49,615 nucleotides of DNA from Rhodocyclaceae bacterium (lineage in GTDB: Bacteria; Pseudomonadota; Gammaproteobacteria; Burkholderiales; Rhodocyclaceae). The position numbers were made by a program, and so were the translations under genes. Each line of letters begins with the position of its first letter. Within the stretch, counting starts at the first letter, position 1. Below, one piece after another: positions 1 to 9,057 of this stretch. A model generated the notes under the pieces. The model saw only the letters and a program-made list of their open reading frames with translations. It ran no database searches and was not told the origin of the DNA. The stretch is from assembly GCA_018262775.1 (NCBI GenBank), contig JADFDU010000015.1, positions 1 through 49,615 on the forward strand, given 5' to 3'.

Positions 1-1
1 G

Positions 2-610
2 TTGCCTGCACTGGAAAAGGGCTATGTCACGTTCGGCTGTTTCAATAACCTGACCAAGATGAATGATGCCGTGGTAGCACTGTGGTCGCGGGTGTTGGCT
101 GCCGTGCCGGACAGCCGTTTGTTTCTCAAAGCCGGACAACTCAAAGAAGCCGCCGTGCGCCAAGGCGTCATCGAGCGCTTCGCCGCACATGGCATCGATG
201 CCGACCGCTTGGTTTTTGAGGGGTACGTGCCCCGCGCAAACTATCTGGCAGCCTACCAACGAATGGACATTGCGCTCGACCCCTTCCCCTATCCGGGCGG
301 CACCACCACGGTGGAAGCCCTCTGGATGGGCGTGCCGGTGCTCACCCTGACCGGAGAGCGTTTCCTCTCCCGCCAGGGCGTCGGCCTGCTAATGAATGCG
401 GGACTGCCTGAATGGGTTGCCGACGATCCCGATGACTACGTGGCCCGCGCCGTCTCGCACACCAGCGACCTCCAAGGCCTGGCAGCTCTCAGAAAAGGGC
501 TGCGGCAACAGGTGCTGGCATCACCCATCTTCGACGCGCTACGCTTCGCCCGATACTTCGAGGCTGCACTTCGGGAGATGTGGAAAATCTGGTGCGAAAA
601 ACAACGCTAG
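2..610 (+). CDS. OGT-like glycosyltransferase (GT41/SPINDLY), C-terminal part, 5' end outside window
   Basis: About 202 residues are visible and the reading frame is open to the window edge, so the true start lies upstream. The segment resembles the C-terminal catalytic half of bacterial O-GlcNAc-transferase-like proteins: FGCFNNLTKM near the start, the block RLVFEGYVPR, and the DIALDPFPYPGGTTTVEALW stretch that lines the nucleotide-sugar site, followed by MGVPVLTLTGERFLSRQG. In the family this half follows N-terminal TPR repeats, which would lie outside the window. Bacterial members are often tied to modification of surface proteins such as flagellin or pilin, but the substrate cannot be read from this fragment. 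It converges on the signalling operon with an 87-bp gap. The family assignment is firm; the substrate is unknown. Confidence 0.85.
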   Translation: MPALEKGYVTFGCFNNLTKMNDAVVALWSRVLAAVPDSRLFLKAGQLKEAAVRQGVIERFAAHGIDADRLVFEGYVPRANYLAAYQRMDIALDPFPYPGGTTTVEALWMGVPVLTLTGERFLSRQGVGLLMNAGLPEWVADDPDDYVARAVSHTSDLQGLAALRKGLRQQVLASPIFDALRFARYFEAALREMWKIWCEKQR

Positions 611-697
611 GGTACGCTGCATTCGAATGGCTAGCCCTGCCGGGGAATATGCGACCGCCGTGCCGCCAAAGCTGACTTTCACCCCCACCTGCGCAAC

Positions 698-2338
698 CTA
701 CCTCGCAAACCCCGGTATCTTCGATTCATCCACCTCATCGACCTGCTCCGGGTCGAGGAACTGCTCGGCGTACTTGAGATACACCTTCTGCCGCACGAAA
801 ACGTCGAAGAGGTCCGGGTCGATGTGGCCGTTGAGCTTGAACTTGCCGAGGATATCCAGCGATTCGGACAGCGTCTTGCCGCGCTTGTAGGGGCGGTCGC
901 GCGCGGTGAGGGCCTCGAAGATGTCGGCGATGCCCATGACGCGCGCCTGCACGCTCATTTCATCACGCGTCAGCCCCTTCGGGTAGCCCTTGCCGTCCAT
1001 GCGCTCATGGTGGCCACCGGCGTACTCCGGCACGTTCTTCAGGTGCTTGGGCCAGGGCAACTGCTCCAGCATCTTGATGGTGGCGACGATGTGGTAGTTG
1101 ATGGTCTGGCGCTCGGCTTGCGTCAGGGTGCCGGCGCGGATACTGAGATTTTCCAGTTCGTCATCCGAGAGGAAGTTGTCCGCCTTGCCGTCGACGTCGA
1201 TCCAGCGGTAGCCGGTGCCGATGCGCTTGACGCGTTCCTGGTCCTCCGGCGTCATCAGTTCGGAGCCGATATTGGCCTGGCGCAGGAATTCGCGGTCCGA
1301 TTCGATCTGGCGCAGGTGGCGCGTCAGGTCTTCCTCAAGCGCGGCCTCGGCCCGCGCATCCCGGCTGTCGGGCAGGGCCAGCTTGGCCTTGAGCATGGCG
1401 ATTTGCGCGTCGCGCTTGAGTACCTCGAAGCGCGTGTCGACGAGGTGGATGCGATCGTAGAGCGTCTGCAGCTTGGTCGACTTGTCCACCACGTGCACCG
1501 GCGTCGTCACCTTGCCGCAATCGTGCAGCAGGCCGGCGATCTTCAGCTCGTAGCGGTCCTTGTCGGTCATGCTGAAATCGGCCAGCGGACCTGACTTCGT
1601 TTGGTTCACCGCCTCGGCCAGCATCATGGTGAGCACCGGCACGCGCTCGCAGTGCCCGCCGGTGTAGGGCGACTTTTCGTCGATCGCCACGTTGATGAGC
1701 TGGATGAAGGACTCGAACAGTTTTTCCAGTTGCGAGATGAGCTGGCGGTTGGTGAGCGCGACGGCCGCCTGCGAGGCAAGCGATTCGGCCAGCCGCTGAT
1801 CGGCCGCCGAAAAGGGCACGACATTCTTCGTGCCCGGCTCGATCGAATTGATGAGTTGCAGCACGCCGATGACCGCATTCTCGTGGTTCTTCATCGGCAC
1901 GGTGAGGAAGGATTGTGAGCGGTAGCCAGTGCGCTCGTCGAACTTGCGCGTGCCGGTGAAGTCGAATCCCTCGGCCTCGTAGGCGTCGGCGATGTTGACG
2001 GTTTCCTGGTGGATGGCGGCATAGGCCGCCACCATCGAATTGTTGTCCTCACCCGCCTCGGTGCGCAGCGGCAGCGGCGGGAAGGGAATCGGGTTGCCCG
2101 AGGTGCCGCCCATGGTAATGGCGAGGCTGTCGGTACGCATGATCTCGAAGCGCAGGCTAAGACCGTCCTCCGTCACGCGGTAAAGCGTGCCGCCGTCGGC
2201 ATGGGTAATGGCCTTGGCGGCGAGCAGGATGTTCTCGAGCAGCTTGTCGATATCGCGCTCGCGCGAGAGGGCGGCGCCGATCTCGTTGAGCTGCTCGAAA
2301 CGCCGGAAGAGGTCCTCAACGGTATCCACGGCGCTCAC
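698..2338 (-). CDS. GAF-HD-GYP protein, predicted cyclic-di-GMP phosphodiesterase
   Basis: This 546-residue protein has an N-terminal GAF domain (about 10-200) and a C-terminal HD-GYP domain. Visible catalytic motifs are LLHDCGK (H272-D273), GGHHERMDGKGYP (H443-H444, GYP 451-453) and YTGGHCERV, so the metal-binding centre looks intact. The family hydrolyses c-di-GMP to GMP/pGpG. A long helical insertion of about 110 residues separates the HD and GYP motifs. The start was set at GTG 2338, because the open frame upstream only shadows the neighbouring gene; this GTG overlaps the TGA of the ATPase gene (GTGA), which implies translational coupling. It is the last gene of the signalling operon. The GAF ligand is unknown. 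Both GAF proteins in the operon share the sequence RTGYR in the same position of their GAF domains. Confidence 0.88.
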   Translation of the reverse strand: MSAVDTVEDLFRRFEQLNEIGAALSRERDIDKLLENILLAAKAITHADGGTLYRVTEDGLSLRFEIMRTDSLAITMGGTSGNPIPFPPLPLRTEAGEDNNSMVAAYAAIHQETVNIADAYEAEGFDFTGTRKFDERTGYRSQSFLTVPMKNHENAVIGVLQLINSIEPGTKNVVPFSAADQRLAESLASQAAVALTNRQLISQLEKLFESFIQLINVAIDEKSPYTGGHCERVPVLTMMLAEAVNQTKSGPLADFSMTDKDRYELKIAGLLHDCGKVTTPVHVVDKSTKLQTLYDRIHLVDTRFEVLKRDAQIAMLKAKLALPDSRDARAEAALEEDLTRHLRQIESDREFLRQANIGSELMTPEDQERVKRIGTGYRWIDVDGKADNFLSDDELENLSIRAGTLTQAERQTINYHIVATIKMLEQLPWPKHLKNVPEYAGGHHERMDGKGYPKGLTRDEMSVQARVMGIADIFEALTARDRPYKRGKTLSESLDILGKFKLNGHIDPDLFDVFVRQKVYLKYAEQFLDPEQVDEVDESKIPGFAR

Positions 2339-4704
2339 TTGATGCAGACGGCGCGGATCTGCTTCATGTCGGTGATGCCCTGCAGCACCTTCTGAATGCC
2401 GTCCATCTTCAGCGTGAGCATGCCTTCGTCGAGCCCCGTGGCGAGGATCTCGGCGACGCGGGCGTGTTCCTGGATCTGTTTCTTGATGGCATCCGATCCT
2501 ACCAGCAGCTCGTGCAGGCCGACGCGGCCCTTGTAGCCGGTATTGCCGCACTTGTCGCAGCCGACCGGCTTGTAGAGCTTGAACTGACCCTTGTCATCAG
2601 CGTAGGTCTTCACCCAGTCCTTGTACACCGCCTCGTAGGCGGACTTGGCGTCTTTCTTGAACACGGCGGTATTGAGCAGTTCCTCGCAGTACTCCGTGAG
2701 CAGGGCCTTCATCTCTTCCTGCGTCGGCACGTAGGCCTTCTTGCACTCGCCGCACAGCCGCTTGCCCAGACGCTGCGCGAGGATGCCGAGCAGGGCATCG
2801 GCGAAGTTGAACGGGTCCATGCCCATGTCGAGCAGGCGCGTGATCGACTCGGGCGCGCTGTTGGTGTGCAACGTGGCGAATACCAGGTGGCCCGTCAGCG
2901 AGGCCTCGATGCCGATGGAGACGGTCTCCTTGTCGCGCATCTCGCCGACCATGATGATATCCGGATCGGCGCGCAGGAAGGCGCGCATGATGGTGGCGAA
3001 ATCCAGTCCGGCCTTGCGGTTGATCTGCACCTGGCGCAAACCCTTTTGCGTGATCTCGACCGGGTCCTCGGCCGTCCAGATCTTGGTGTCCGGGGTGTTG
3101 AGGTGCTTCAGCACGGAATGTAGCGTCGTCGTTTTACCGGAACCGGTCGGGCCGCAGACGAAGAACAGGCCGTAGGGCTTTTCCACCACCGATTTCAGCC
3201 GCTCCAGATTGAGTGGCAGGATACCGAGTTTTTCCAGGGGAATCGGTTCGCCGGCGGCGAGGATGCGCATCACCACGTCCTCGACGCCGCCGGCGGAGGG
3301 AATCGTCGCCACACGCAGTTCGATGTCGACCGGTCCGAACTTCTTGAACTTGATCTTGCCGTCCTGCGGCTTGCGCCGCTCGGAAATGTCGAGGTCGCAC
3401 ATGATCTTCAGGCGCGCCACCAGAGCGTTGCGATAACTCGCGGGCACCTCGATGTACGGCGCCAGCGAGCCGTCCTTGCGGAAGCGGACGAGGGTCTTGT
3501 CCTTGCCCGGCCGCGGCTCGATATGGATGTCCGAGGCACCCTGGCTGTAGGCGTCGATGATGATCTTGTTGACCAGCTTGACGAGTTCGTTGTCCGCCGC
3601 CGCCGTCAGGTCTTCGCCGGTCAGGTCTCCGCCACCCTCCTCGCCCTCATCCAGCCCGGAGAGCAAGTCGCCGACCGAGCCGTAATCGGCGGTAGCGCCG
3701 TAGAACTGGTCGAGCGACTGCTTGAATTCCTGGATAGTGGTAACGCGGAAGACCAGCTTGTTCTTCGGAAAGACGTTGTTGACGATGCGCGAGCTCTTCA
3801 CCTGCTCAGGGTCCATCGTCAGGATGACGATGCCCTCCTTGGTCTCCTCGATGGGCAGCCACTGGTTTTCCTCGACGTATTCCCGCTTCAGGTTGCGCAG
3901 CAGGTCCATCGGCTTGATGCGGTCCGTCTTGAAGGGTTCGTAGGGCACGCCGAAGAATTTGCCAAGGGCCTGGCCGAGGGTGGCCAGCTTGACCTGGAAT
4001 TCGTGCTGCAGCACTTCCTCGATGTCCTGCCCCTTGCGCCGCGCCGAGCGGGTGGCGAGATCGAATTCCGCCGCGGAGAGCACGGCGTCGGCCACCAGGT
4101 GGTCGTACTTCGACTTGACGACATGCGCCGGCTTCTGTCGCTGGGCGAAGGCGATGGCGAGCGTTTCACACAGGCCCTTGACGCCCTCCTCGGCCACCTG
4201 CGAGAAGGGTGTACCGGACTTGTTGTTGATGAGCTGGACGACGCCGAGCAACTCGCCGCTGTGGGCATCCGTGATCGGCGCCACCAGCATCTGCTTGGTG
4301 CGATAGCCGGTGCGCTTGTCGACCTCCTGCAGGAAGCGCAGGCTGGGCGTGTGGGATTTCAGTTCCGTCTCGTCATAGACGTCGCTGATGTTGGCCAGCC
4401 TCTTCGACAGGCCGACAAAGCCCGCAATGCTCTGGTCGGCGATGGGCAGCCGCAGGTCCTTGAAGGAATTGAGGCCGGTCTTGACCTTGGAGACGATGGA
4501 GGACTTGTCCTCGCTGATCGAGTAGATGGTCAGCCGGTCGGCATCAAATAGCGTGCAGATGTCCTGCGACAGCTCGAGCATGATCTCGTCGATGTTCGCC
4601 GTCGCATGGATCTTGTTGGTGACCGTCTGCAGGTTCTTGAAGAAGGCCAGGCGGCTGGCGACATCCCCGCCCGCATCCTGCGTCGTGCCAAGGACTGCAC
4701 TCAT
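2335..4704 (-). CDS. GAF-domain GspE/PilB-family secretion or pilus ATPase
   Basis: This 789-residue hexameric-ATPase family protein has an N-terminal GAF domain (about 20-195), a GspE N-terminal (MshEN-like) region (about 205-340) and the T2SE ATPase core (about 370-650). Walker A is GPTGSGKT (518-525), Walker B is IIMVGEMRD (583-591), and a C4 zinc site is formed by CGEC (651-654) and CDKC (716-719). PilB/GspE proteins drive pilus or pseudopilus assembly from the cytoplasm, and the MshEN region binds c-di-GMP in several relatives. No pilin, PilC or secretin gene is nearby, so it is an orphan ATPase inside a signalling operon. It overlaps the HD-GYP gene by 4 bp and sits 6 bp after the cNMP-binding gene. 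The ATPase call is firm. Whether it powers a machine or acts as a regulator is open. Confidence 0.87.
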   Translation of the reverse strand: MSAVLGTTQDAGGDVASRLAFFKNLQTVTNKIHATANIDEIMLELSQDICTLFDADRLTIYSISEDKSSIVSKVKTGLNSFKDLRLPIADQSIAGFVGLSKRLANISDVYDETELKSHTPSLRFLQEVDKRTGYRTKQMLVAPITDAHSGELLGVVQLINNKSGTPFSQVAEEGVKGLCETLAIAFAQRQKPAHVVKSKYDHLVADAVLSAAEFDLATRSARRKGQDIEEVLQHEFQVKLATLGQALGKFFGVPYEPFKTDRIKPMDLLRNLKREYVEENQWLPIEETKEGIVILTMDPEQVKSSRIVNNVFPKNKLVFRVTTIQEFKQSLDQFYGATADYGSVGDLLSGLDEGEEGGGDLTGEDLTAAADNELVKLVNKIIIDAYSQGASDIHIEPRPGKDKTLVRFRKDGSLAPYIEVPASYRNALVARLKIMCDLDISERRKPQDGKIKFKKFGPVDIELRVATIPSAGGVEDVVMRILAAGEPIPLEKLGILPLNLERLKSVVEKPYGLFFVCGPTGSGKTTTLHSVLKHLNTPDTKIWTAEDPVEITQKGLRQVQINRKAGLDFATIMRAFLRADPDIIMVGEMRDKETVSIGIEASLTGHLVFATLHTNSAPESITRLLDMGMDPFNFADALLGILAQRLGKRLCGECKKAYVPTQEEMKALLTEYCEELLNTAVFKKDAKSAYEAVYKDWVKTYADDKGQFKLYKPVGCDKCGNTGYKGRVGLHELLVGSDAIKKQIQEHARVAEILATGLDEGMLTLKMDGIQKVLQGITDMKQIRAVCIK

Positions 4705-4710
4705 TACTGA

Positions 4711-5808
4711 TTACCCCTCTGAGCCATCGGGACCCGCGCCGTGTACTGTTCTGCCACTCAGGCCGCCATCAAGCAGGTAGGCCTTGTAGCCGCGCTGGGA
4801 GAGCAGAAAAGTTGCCGCCGAACTGCGGCGTCCGCTCTGACAGCAAACAATATACTCCTTCTTGCTATCGAGCGAACCGAACAGGTTGCGTATCTCGTTG
4901 AGCGGAATATTGATCGCGCCCGGCAGTTTGTCCGTGTTGTATTCAGCCGGGAAACGGACATCCAGCCATATCGCGCCCACCGCCCCTTTCACCTCGGCTT
5001 CCCGCCTCGAAATGCGTTGTATCAGCGGCTCTTTCAACAAGGCGATGAAATCCGCCTTGGCCAGCCGCAGCAGCGCACCGTCGGTTTTCATGGTGACGCT
5101 GGCGTTGCGCCGGGTATTTGCCACCAGGGCTTCCTCGCCGAAGGCATCGCCGCCCTTGAGTTCGGCCAATTCCATTTCGCTTCCGCCGATCCGGCGCGTC
5201 ACGATGCAGCGGCCGCTCTCGATGACGTAGTAGAAGTCGCCTTCTTCACCCTCGCAGATGATCACCTTATCGCGCGGCACCTTGATGCGCTCGAAACGCA
5301 TGAAGAGCGCCTCGATGTTCGCGGGGGGAAGACTGGAAAATATGCCGTGCGTCAGATTCTCCGCGGCGAACATGCCCGAGAGGGTGCGCCAATCCGTCTG
5401 ATCAACAGCTGCCGGTGGTTTTTTGGCATGCGTCATGGACTGCGGCGCGGCCAACTGGTCCCATGTCAACATGATGTCCAGCAATTCCTCGTCGACCCGG
5501 ATCAGTTCAACGTCGGTGATCGCCTTGGCACCCGTCAGGGCCGGCTTGCGCTTGTCCAGCGAGCGCACGGCGGCCTCCGTGCCGCCGACGAGGATTTCCG
5601 AACTTGCGTCCGGGTAGTCGAGCTTCAACTCGCCCTTGACGAGGTAAACGGCCTGCCCCTGCAGACCTCTCAGCCGGAAGGGGTCCAGGTTGCGGCTGAT
5701 CTTCTCGACGTAGCACATGCGGGAAATCTCGCGCAGGCTGTCGGGCGAGAGGGCGCCAAGCGGCTCGAGTGTTTTCAGCATCTCCATGGATGGGGCTAGC
5801 ATGCTCAT
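4711..5808 (-). CDS. Cyclic-nucleotide-binding and rhodanese-domain fusion protein
   Basis: This 365-residue soluble protein contains a degenerate first cNMP-like fold (about 1-125), a better conserved cyclic-nucleotide-binding domain (about 150-262) and a rhodanese domain (about 265-352). The phosphate-binding cassette reads FGEEALVANTRRNASV (223-238) and keeps the Glu, Arg and Ala expected for cAMP/cGMP binding. The rhodanese active loop CCQSGRRSS supplies a catalytic Cys (C323). No DNA-binding helix-turn-helix is present, so this is not a CRP-type transcription factor. It lies between the phosphodiesterase and pilus-ATPase genes with short gaps. It is a natural candidate effector for the cAMP made by the upstream cyclase, possibly linking cAMP to sulfur transfer or redox state. 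That role is inference. Confidence 0.83.
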   Translation of the reverse strand: MSMLAPSMEMLKTLEPLGALSPDSLREISRMCYVEKISRNLDPFRLRGLQGQAVYLVKGELKLDYPDASSEILVGGTEAAVRSLDKRKPALTGAKAITDVELIRVDEELLDIMLTWDQLAAPQSMTHAKKPPAAVDQTDWRTLSGMFAAENLTHGIFSSLPPANIEALFMRFERIKVPRDKVIICEGEEGDFYYVIESGRCIVTRRIGGSEMELAELKGGDAFGEEALVANTRRNASVTMKTDGALLRLAKADFIALLKEPLIQRISRREAEVKGAVGAIWLDVRFPAEYNTDKLPGAINIPLNEIRNLFGSLDSKKEYIVCCQSGRRSSAATFLLSQRGYKAYLLDGGLSGRTVHGAGPDGSEG

Positions 5809-5818
5809 TAATGGCGCC

Positions 5819-6586
5819 CTACAAATCGAAGACCTGGTTGTTCTGCAGCATGCGCGGCTTGTACTCGCCGACGAACTCCTCGATCTCCTGCATGGTCAGT
5901 TCGATCTGGCCGGGCTTGAGGTGAGTGATGTAGATCTCGACCTCGCGCTGCAATTTGAGCAGTTCTTCCTTCAGCATGTCCGGACAGAGGTGTTTCGAGG
6001 CGACTGCCAGTTGCCGTTCGCGATTGGAAAAAGCGGTTTCGATGATGAGATAGCGCAGGTTGCGGATCTTGTTGACGGCTTTCCACAGATCGTCGCAGAC
6101 CGTCGTGTCGCCGCTGAATACCAGACTGCCTTTTCCGGAGTCGATGCGATAACCGACCGCCGGCACGGTGTGGTTGGCCGGCAGGGGGGTAATCTCGCGG
6201 CCTTCCAGCTTCACCGCCTTGCCGATCCTGGTTTCGGCATAGCGCATGAAGGGCTTCTCGCGGTTGGGAATCTCGGAGAAATCCGGCCAGATGGCCCAGT
6301 TGAAGATGTGCGTCTGAATGATTTCCAGCGTGGCCTGGGTGGCATGAACGGTAAGGGGCTTGTTGCGCATGTCGCCGACAGTGTCGACCATGAAAGGCAG
6401 GCAGGCCACGTGGTCCAGGTGCGAATGCGTGATGAAGACGTGGTCGATCAACGCCAGTTCGGCCAGCGACAAATCCCCGACCCCGGTGCCCGCATCAATC
6501 AGGATGTCATGGTCGACCAGCAGCGAGGTCGTGCGCAGGTGACGCCCGCCAATGCCGCCGCTACAGCCGAGTACCCGTACCTTCAT
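5819..6586 (-). CDS. Metallo-beta-lactamase-fold hydrolase, candidate class II cyclic-nucleotide phosphodiesterase
   Basis: This 255-residue protein has the MBL metal motif HSHLDH (H54-H59), an early LIDAGTG strand, a later PANHTVPAVGYRI segment, FSGDTT and THLKPGQ, which match the layout of MBL-fold phosphodiesterases and RNase Z-like enzymes. Class II cyclic-nucleotide phosphodiesterases belong to this fold. Placement between an adenylate cyclase and a cNMP-binding protein makes 3',5'-cAMP a plausible substrate, but that is context and not a residue-level proof. No signal peptide is visible, so it is probably cytoplasmic. It is separated from the next gene by 10 bp and from the cyclase by 127 bp; the latter is the largest gap in the operon and could hold an internal promoter or processing site. 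Confidence 0.8.
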   Translation of the reverse strand: MKVRVLGCSGGIGGRHLRTTSLLVDHDILIDAGTGVGDLSLAELALIDHVFITHSHLDHVACLPFMVDTVGDMRNKPLTVHATQATLEIIQTHIFNWAIWPDFSEIPNREKPFMRYAETRIGKAVKLEGREITPLPANHTVPAVGYRIDSGKGSLVFSGDTTVCDDLWKAVNKIRNLRYLIIETAFSNRERQLAVASKHLCPDMLKEELLKLQREVEIYITHLKPGQIELTMQEIEEFVGEYKPRMLQNNQVFDL

Positions 6587-6713
6587 GCCGTCTCCGATGG
6601 GCCGCCCCGAGGTGACGGCAAGTCAGCTAATGGAAGCCGCTTCAGCGGCTGAATCACCATTGCCCATTTTTCAGGAAAAGGAGGCAGGGATAGGTCGTCA
6701 CGAGGATAGGTCA

Positions 6714-8966
6714 TCATTTTGTCTCGAACTTCCACACGCCTTTCCAGTCCGGCTCGGGCGGTTCCTTGCGCAGGTGAGCCACCCGTTCCATGTACTTGCC
6801 GTACAGGGCCCGCTCGGGCGCCAGGCGCGACAGGTTGAGCAGGGCGACTTCCGCCTGATCCCAATCCTGCGCACGGTAGTGTCGCAGGGTCTGGTTCCAT
6901 AATTTGAGCTCCTCCAGCATGCCCTTGCCGACCTCACCTTCCGGGCCGATCGGCTCATAGATGGCGACCGGCTCTTCCTTGCCCTTGACCTGCACCCGGT
7001 CGACCTCGCGGAAGACGATATCCTTGATCACCTTGCGCGTGCTCTCGCCGACGAGGATGCCTACGCCATACTGCTTGGTGATGCCCTCCAGACGCGACCC
7101 CAGATTCACTGCATCGCCCATGACAGTATAGGCCTTGCGCACCTGCGATCCCATGTCGCCCACGGTCATGTCGCCCGTATTAACGCCCACGCCGATCCTG
7201 ATTTCCGGCCACCCTTTTGCCGCAAAGGCCTTGTTGACGGCCGGCAGAGCCGCCTGCATCTGCAGGGCGGTAACGACGGCGAGGCGGGCATGCTGCGCAT
7301 CGGCCACGGGGGCGCCCCAAAAGGCCATGATGGCATCCCCGATATACTTGTCCAGGGTGCCACGGTTCCTGCGCACCACTTCTGTCATGGCCGAAAGATA
7401 CTCGTTCATCAGATGAGTCAGCTCATCCGGGCCCAGGCCTTCCGAAATCGTCGTGAAGCCGCGGATGTCGGAAAAGAGCACGGACAATTCCGCCTTGCGT
7501 CCTTCCATGCTGTAGGCCTCGGGATCGCGGCTCATTTCCTCCACCAATTCCGGCGGCACGTACTGCCCGAACAGCTCCGTGAACTGGCGCTTGGTCCGCG
7601 ATTCGACGAAGTAACCGTAGGACATGTTGAGAGCAAACAGAGCCAGCACCATGAGGAGGCTCGATCCGAGCGGCAACACCAGATTGCCGTATTGCCAGAA
7701 AACCATGTTTACGGTGAGAATGAACAGCAGCACAATGAGGGACGCCAGCGTGGCCCGGAGCGGAGACAGTAGCGGCAGTAGCATCACCATGACCGCGCCG
7801 GACAGAAGCAGGATGACCACTTCCGCACCCAGCACGTAGGGTGGCTTTAGCTTGATCGTGCCGTCCAGCATGCCGGTAATCAGATTGGCGTGGATTTCCA
7901 CCCCCGGATAGGCTTCGCCAACCGGAGTGGCACGCAAGTCGAGCAGCCCGGGCGCCGTCGTACCGATGAGCGCGATCTTGCCTTTCAGCTCACCCGGCTT
8001 GATGCGGTCCGCAAGGATATCGGCGATGGAGATGTAGCGAAAGCTGCCCTGATAGCCGCGGTAGGGAATCAGGGCTGCAATGTTTTCATCCACCGGGATG
8101 CGCAAAGTGCCGTGTGCCGTCGGCAGGTCGATGGCTTCCATGCCCTGATACCCCTTGCTGGAAAACCAGTGATCCTCGGGAAACCAGGGCACCACCTTCG
8201 GCTGGCCGATCAGGGCCCGCACCATGGCCAGTGACAGGGCTTCGTAGTACGCACCCTTGTATTCGGCCAGCAGCGGCACGCGGCGGGAAATGCCGTCGAA
8301 ATCAACTAGCGGATTGAAATGGCCGCCGGACAGCGCCGCCTTCTGGAATTCGGCCAGATTGCCGCCATAGTTGGCCCAAACCGTAAAGGGAATGTTGCGT
8401 CCGGTAAAGCTGCCCTCGGGCAACACGGGCGGCGGCAAAGCGCCGCTGGACACGCCGTCGCTGTGACCCGAGAAGTAGTAGCCGAGGATCACCGGCCGCC
8501 CCTTGAGGGTTTCCACGAACCGGCCGTCGTGGTCCAGTTGGGAGCGCAAGGGTTGCAGAGCGGACTGGAATGGGGCGTTGTCCTTCAGCTGGTTCCGGGC
8601 AAGTTCATCAAGAACCTTCAGGCCGGAGCTTTCATCGGGTTCAGCGAAGACGACGTCAAAACCGAGCAACGCGATGCCATACTCATCGAAAAGTTTTCTG
8701 ACGAGTTGTGAAACGCGATCCCGCCCCCAGGGCCAACGCCCTATTTCGCCCAGGGATTTTTCGTCGATGTCGAGGATAACCACGCGGTCGTCCCCGCTCT
8801 GCGGCATGGTGAGACGAACCTTGGTGTCGTAGATGATGGCGTCGAGGCGGTTGATGAACCCGAACTCGTAGAACTTCGCCGCATGGCCGAGCAGCACCAG
8901 CAGAACCACGAATCCCAGCGCGTACCTGACGATGTGCTGCTTCAAGACCGCCCCCTCTCGAACCAT
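6714..8966 (-). CDS. CHASE2-domain class III adenylate cyclase
   Basis: The architecture of this 750-residue protein is an N-terminal membrane helix (about 12-30), a periplasmic CHASE2 sensor (about 35-370), a cluster of membrane helices (about 378-452) and a cytoplasmic class III cyclase domain (about 485-675) followed by a helical tail. The metal aspartates are D500 (LFSDIRGFTT) and D544 (DKYIGDAIMAFWG), the purine-selecting lysine is K540, and N621/R625 lie in AVNLGSRLE. The second purine-selecting position is Thr (YTVMGD, T614), the pattern I associate with bicarbonate-responsive class IIIb enzymes. The predicted product is cAMP. ATG 8966 lacks a clear ribosome site; TTG 8945 follows GAGAGGGGG and may be the real start, which would give 743 residues. 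The FHA gene lies 91 bp upstream of the ATG and the phosphodiesterase gene 127 bp downstream. Confidence 0.9.
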   Translation of the reverse strand: MVREGAVLKQHIVRYALGFVVLLVLLGHAAKFYEFGFINRLDAIIYDTKVRLTMPQSGDDRVVILDIDEKSLGEIGRWPWGRDRVSQLVRKLFDEYGIALLGFDVVFAEPDESSGLKVLDELARNQLKDNAPFQSALQPLRSQLDHDGRFVETLKGRPVILGYYFSGHSDGVSSGALPPPVLPEGSFTGRNIPFTVWANYGGNLAEFQKAALSGGHFNPLVDFDGISRRVPLLAEYKGAYYEALSLAMVRALIGQPKVVPWFPEDHWFSSKGYQGMEAIDLPTAHGTLRIPVDENIAALIPYRGYQGSFRYISIADILADRIKPGELKGKIALIGTTAPGLLDLRATPVGEAYPGVEIHANLITGMLDGTIKLKPPYVLGAEVVILLLSGAVMVMLLPLLSPLRATLASLIVLLFILTVNMVFWQYGNLVLPLGSSLLMVLALFALNMSYGYFVESRTKRQFTELFGQYVPPELVEEMSRDPEAYSMEGRKAELSVLFSDIRGFTTISEGLGPDELTHLMNEYLSAMTEVVRRNRGTLDKYIGDAIMAFWGAPVADAQHARLAVVTALQMQAALPAVNKAFAAKGWPEIRIGVGVNTGDMTVGDMGSQVRKAYTVMGDAVNLGSRLEGITKQYGVGILVGESTRKVIKDIVFREVDRVQVKGKEEPVAIYEPIGPEGEVGKGMLEELKLWNQTLRHYRAQDWDQAEVALLNLSRLAPERALYGKYMERVAHLRKEPPEPDWKGVWKFETK

Positions 8967-9057
8967 TCCGCAATGAGCAAGCTTAACGCCCGCTGCACGG
9001 TGACGGTATGAACAAATTCACACAACCGGGACAAGGCGCTCGACCGCAGTTTCCGGT

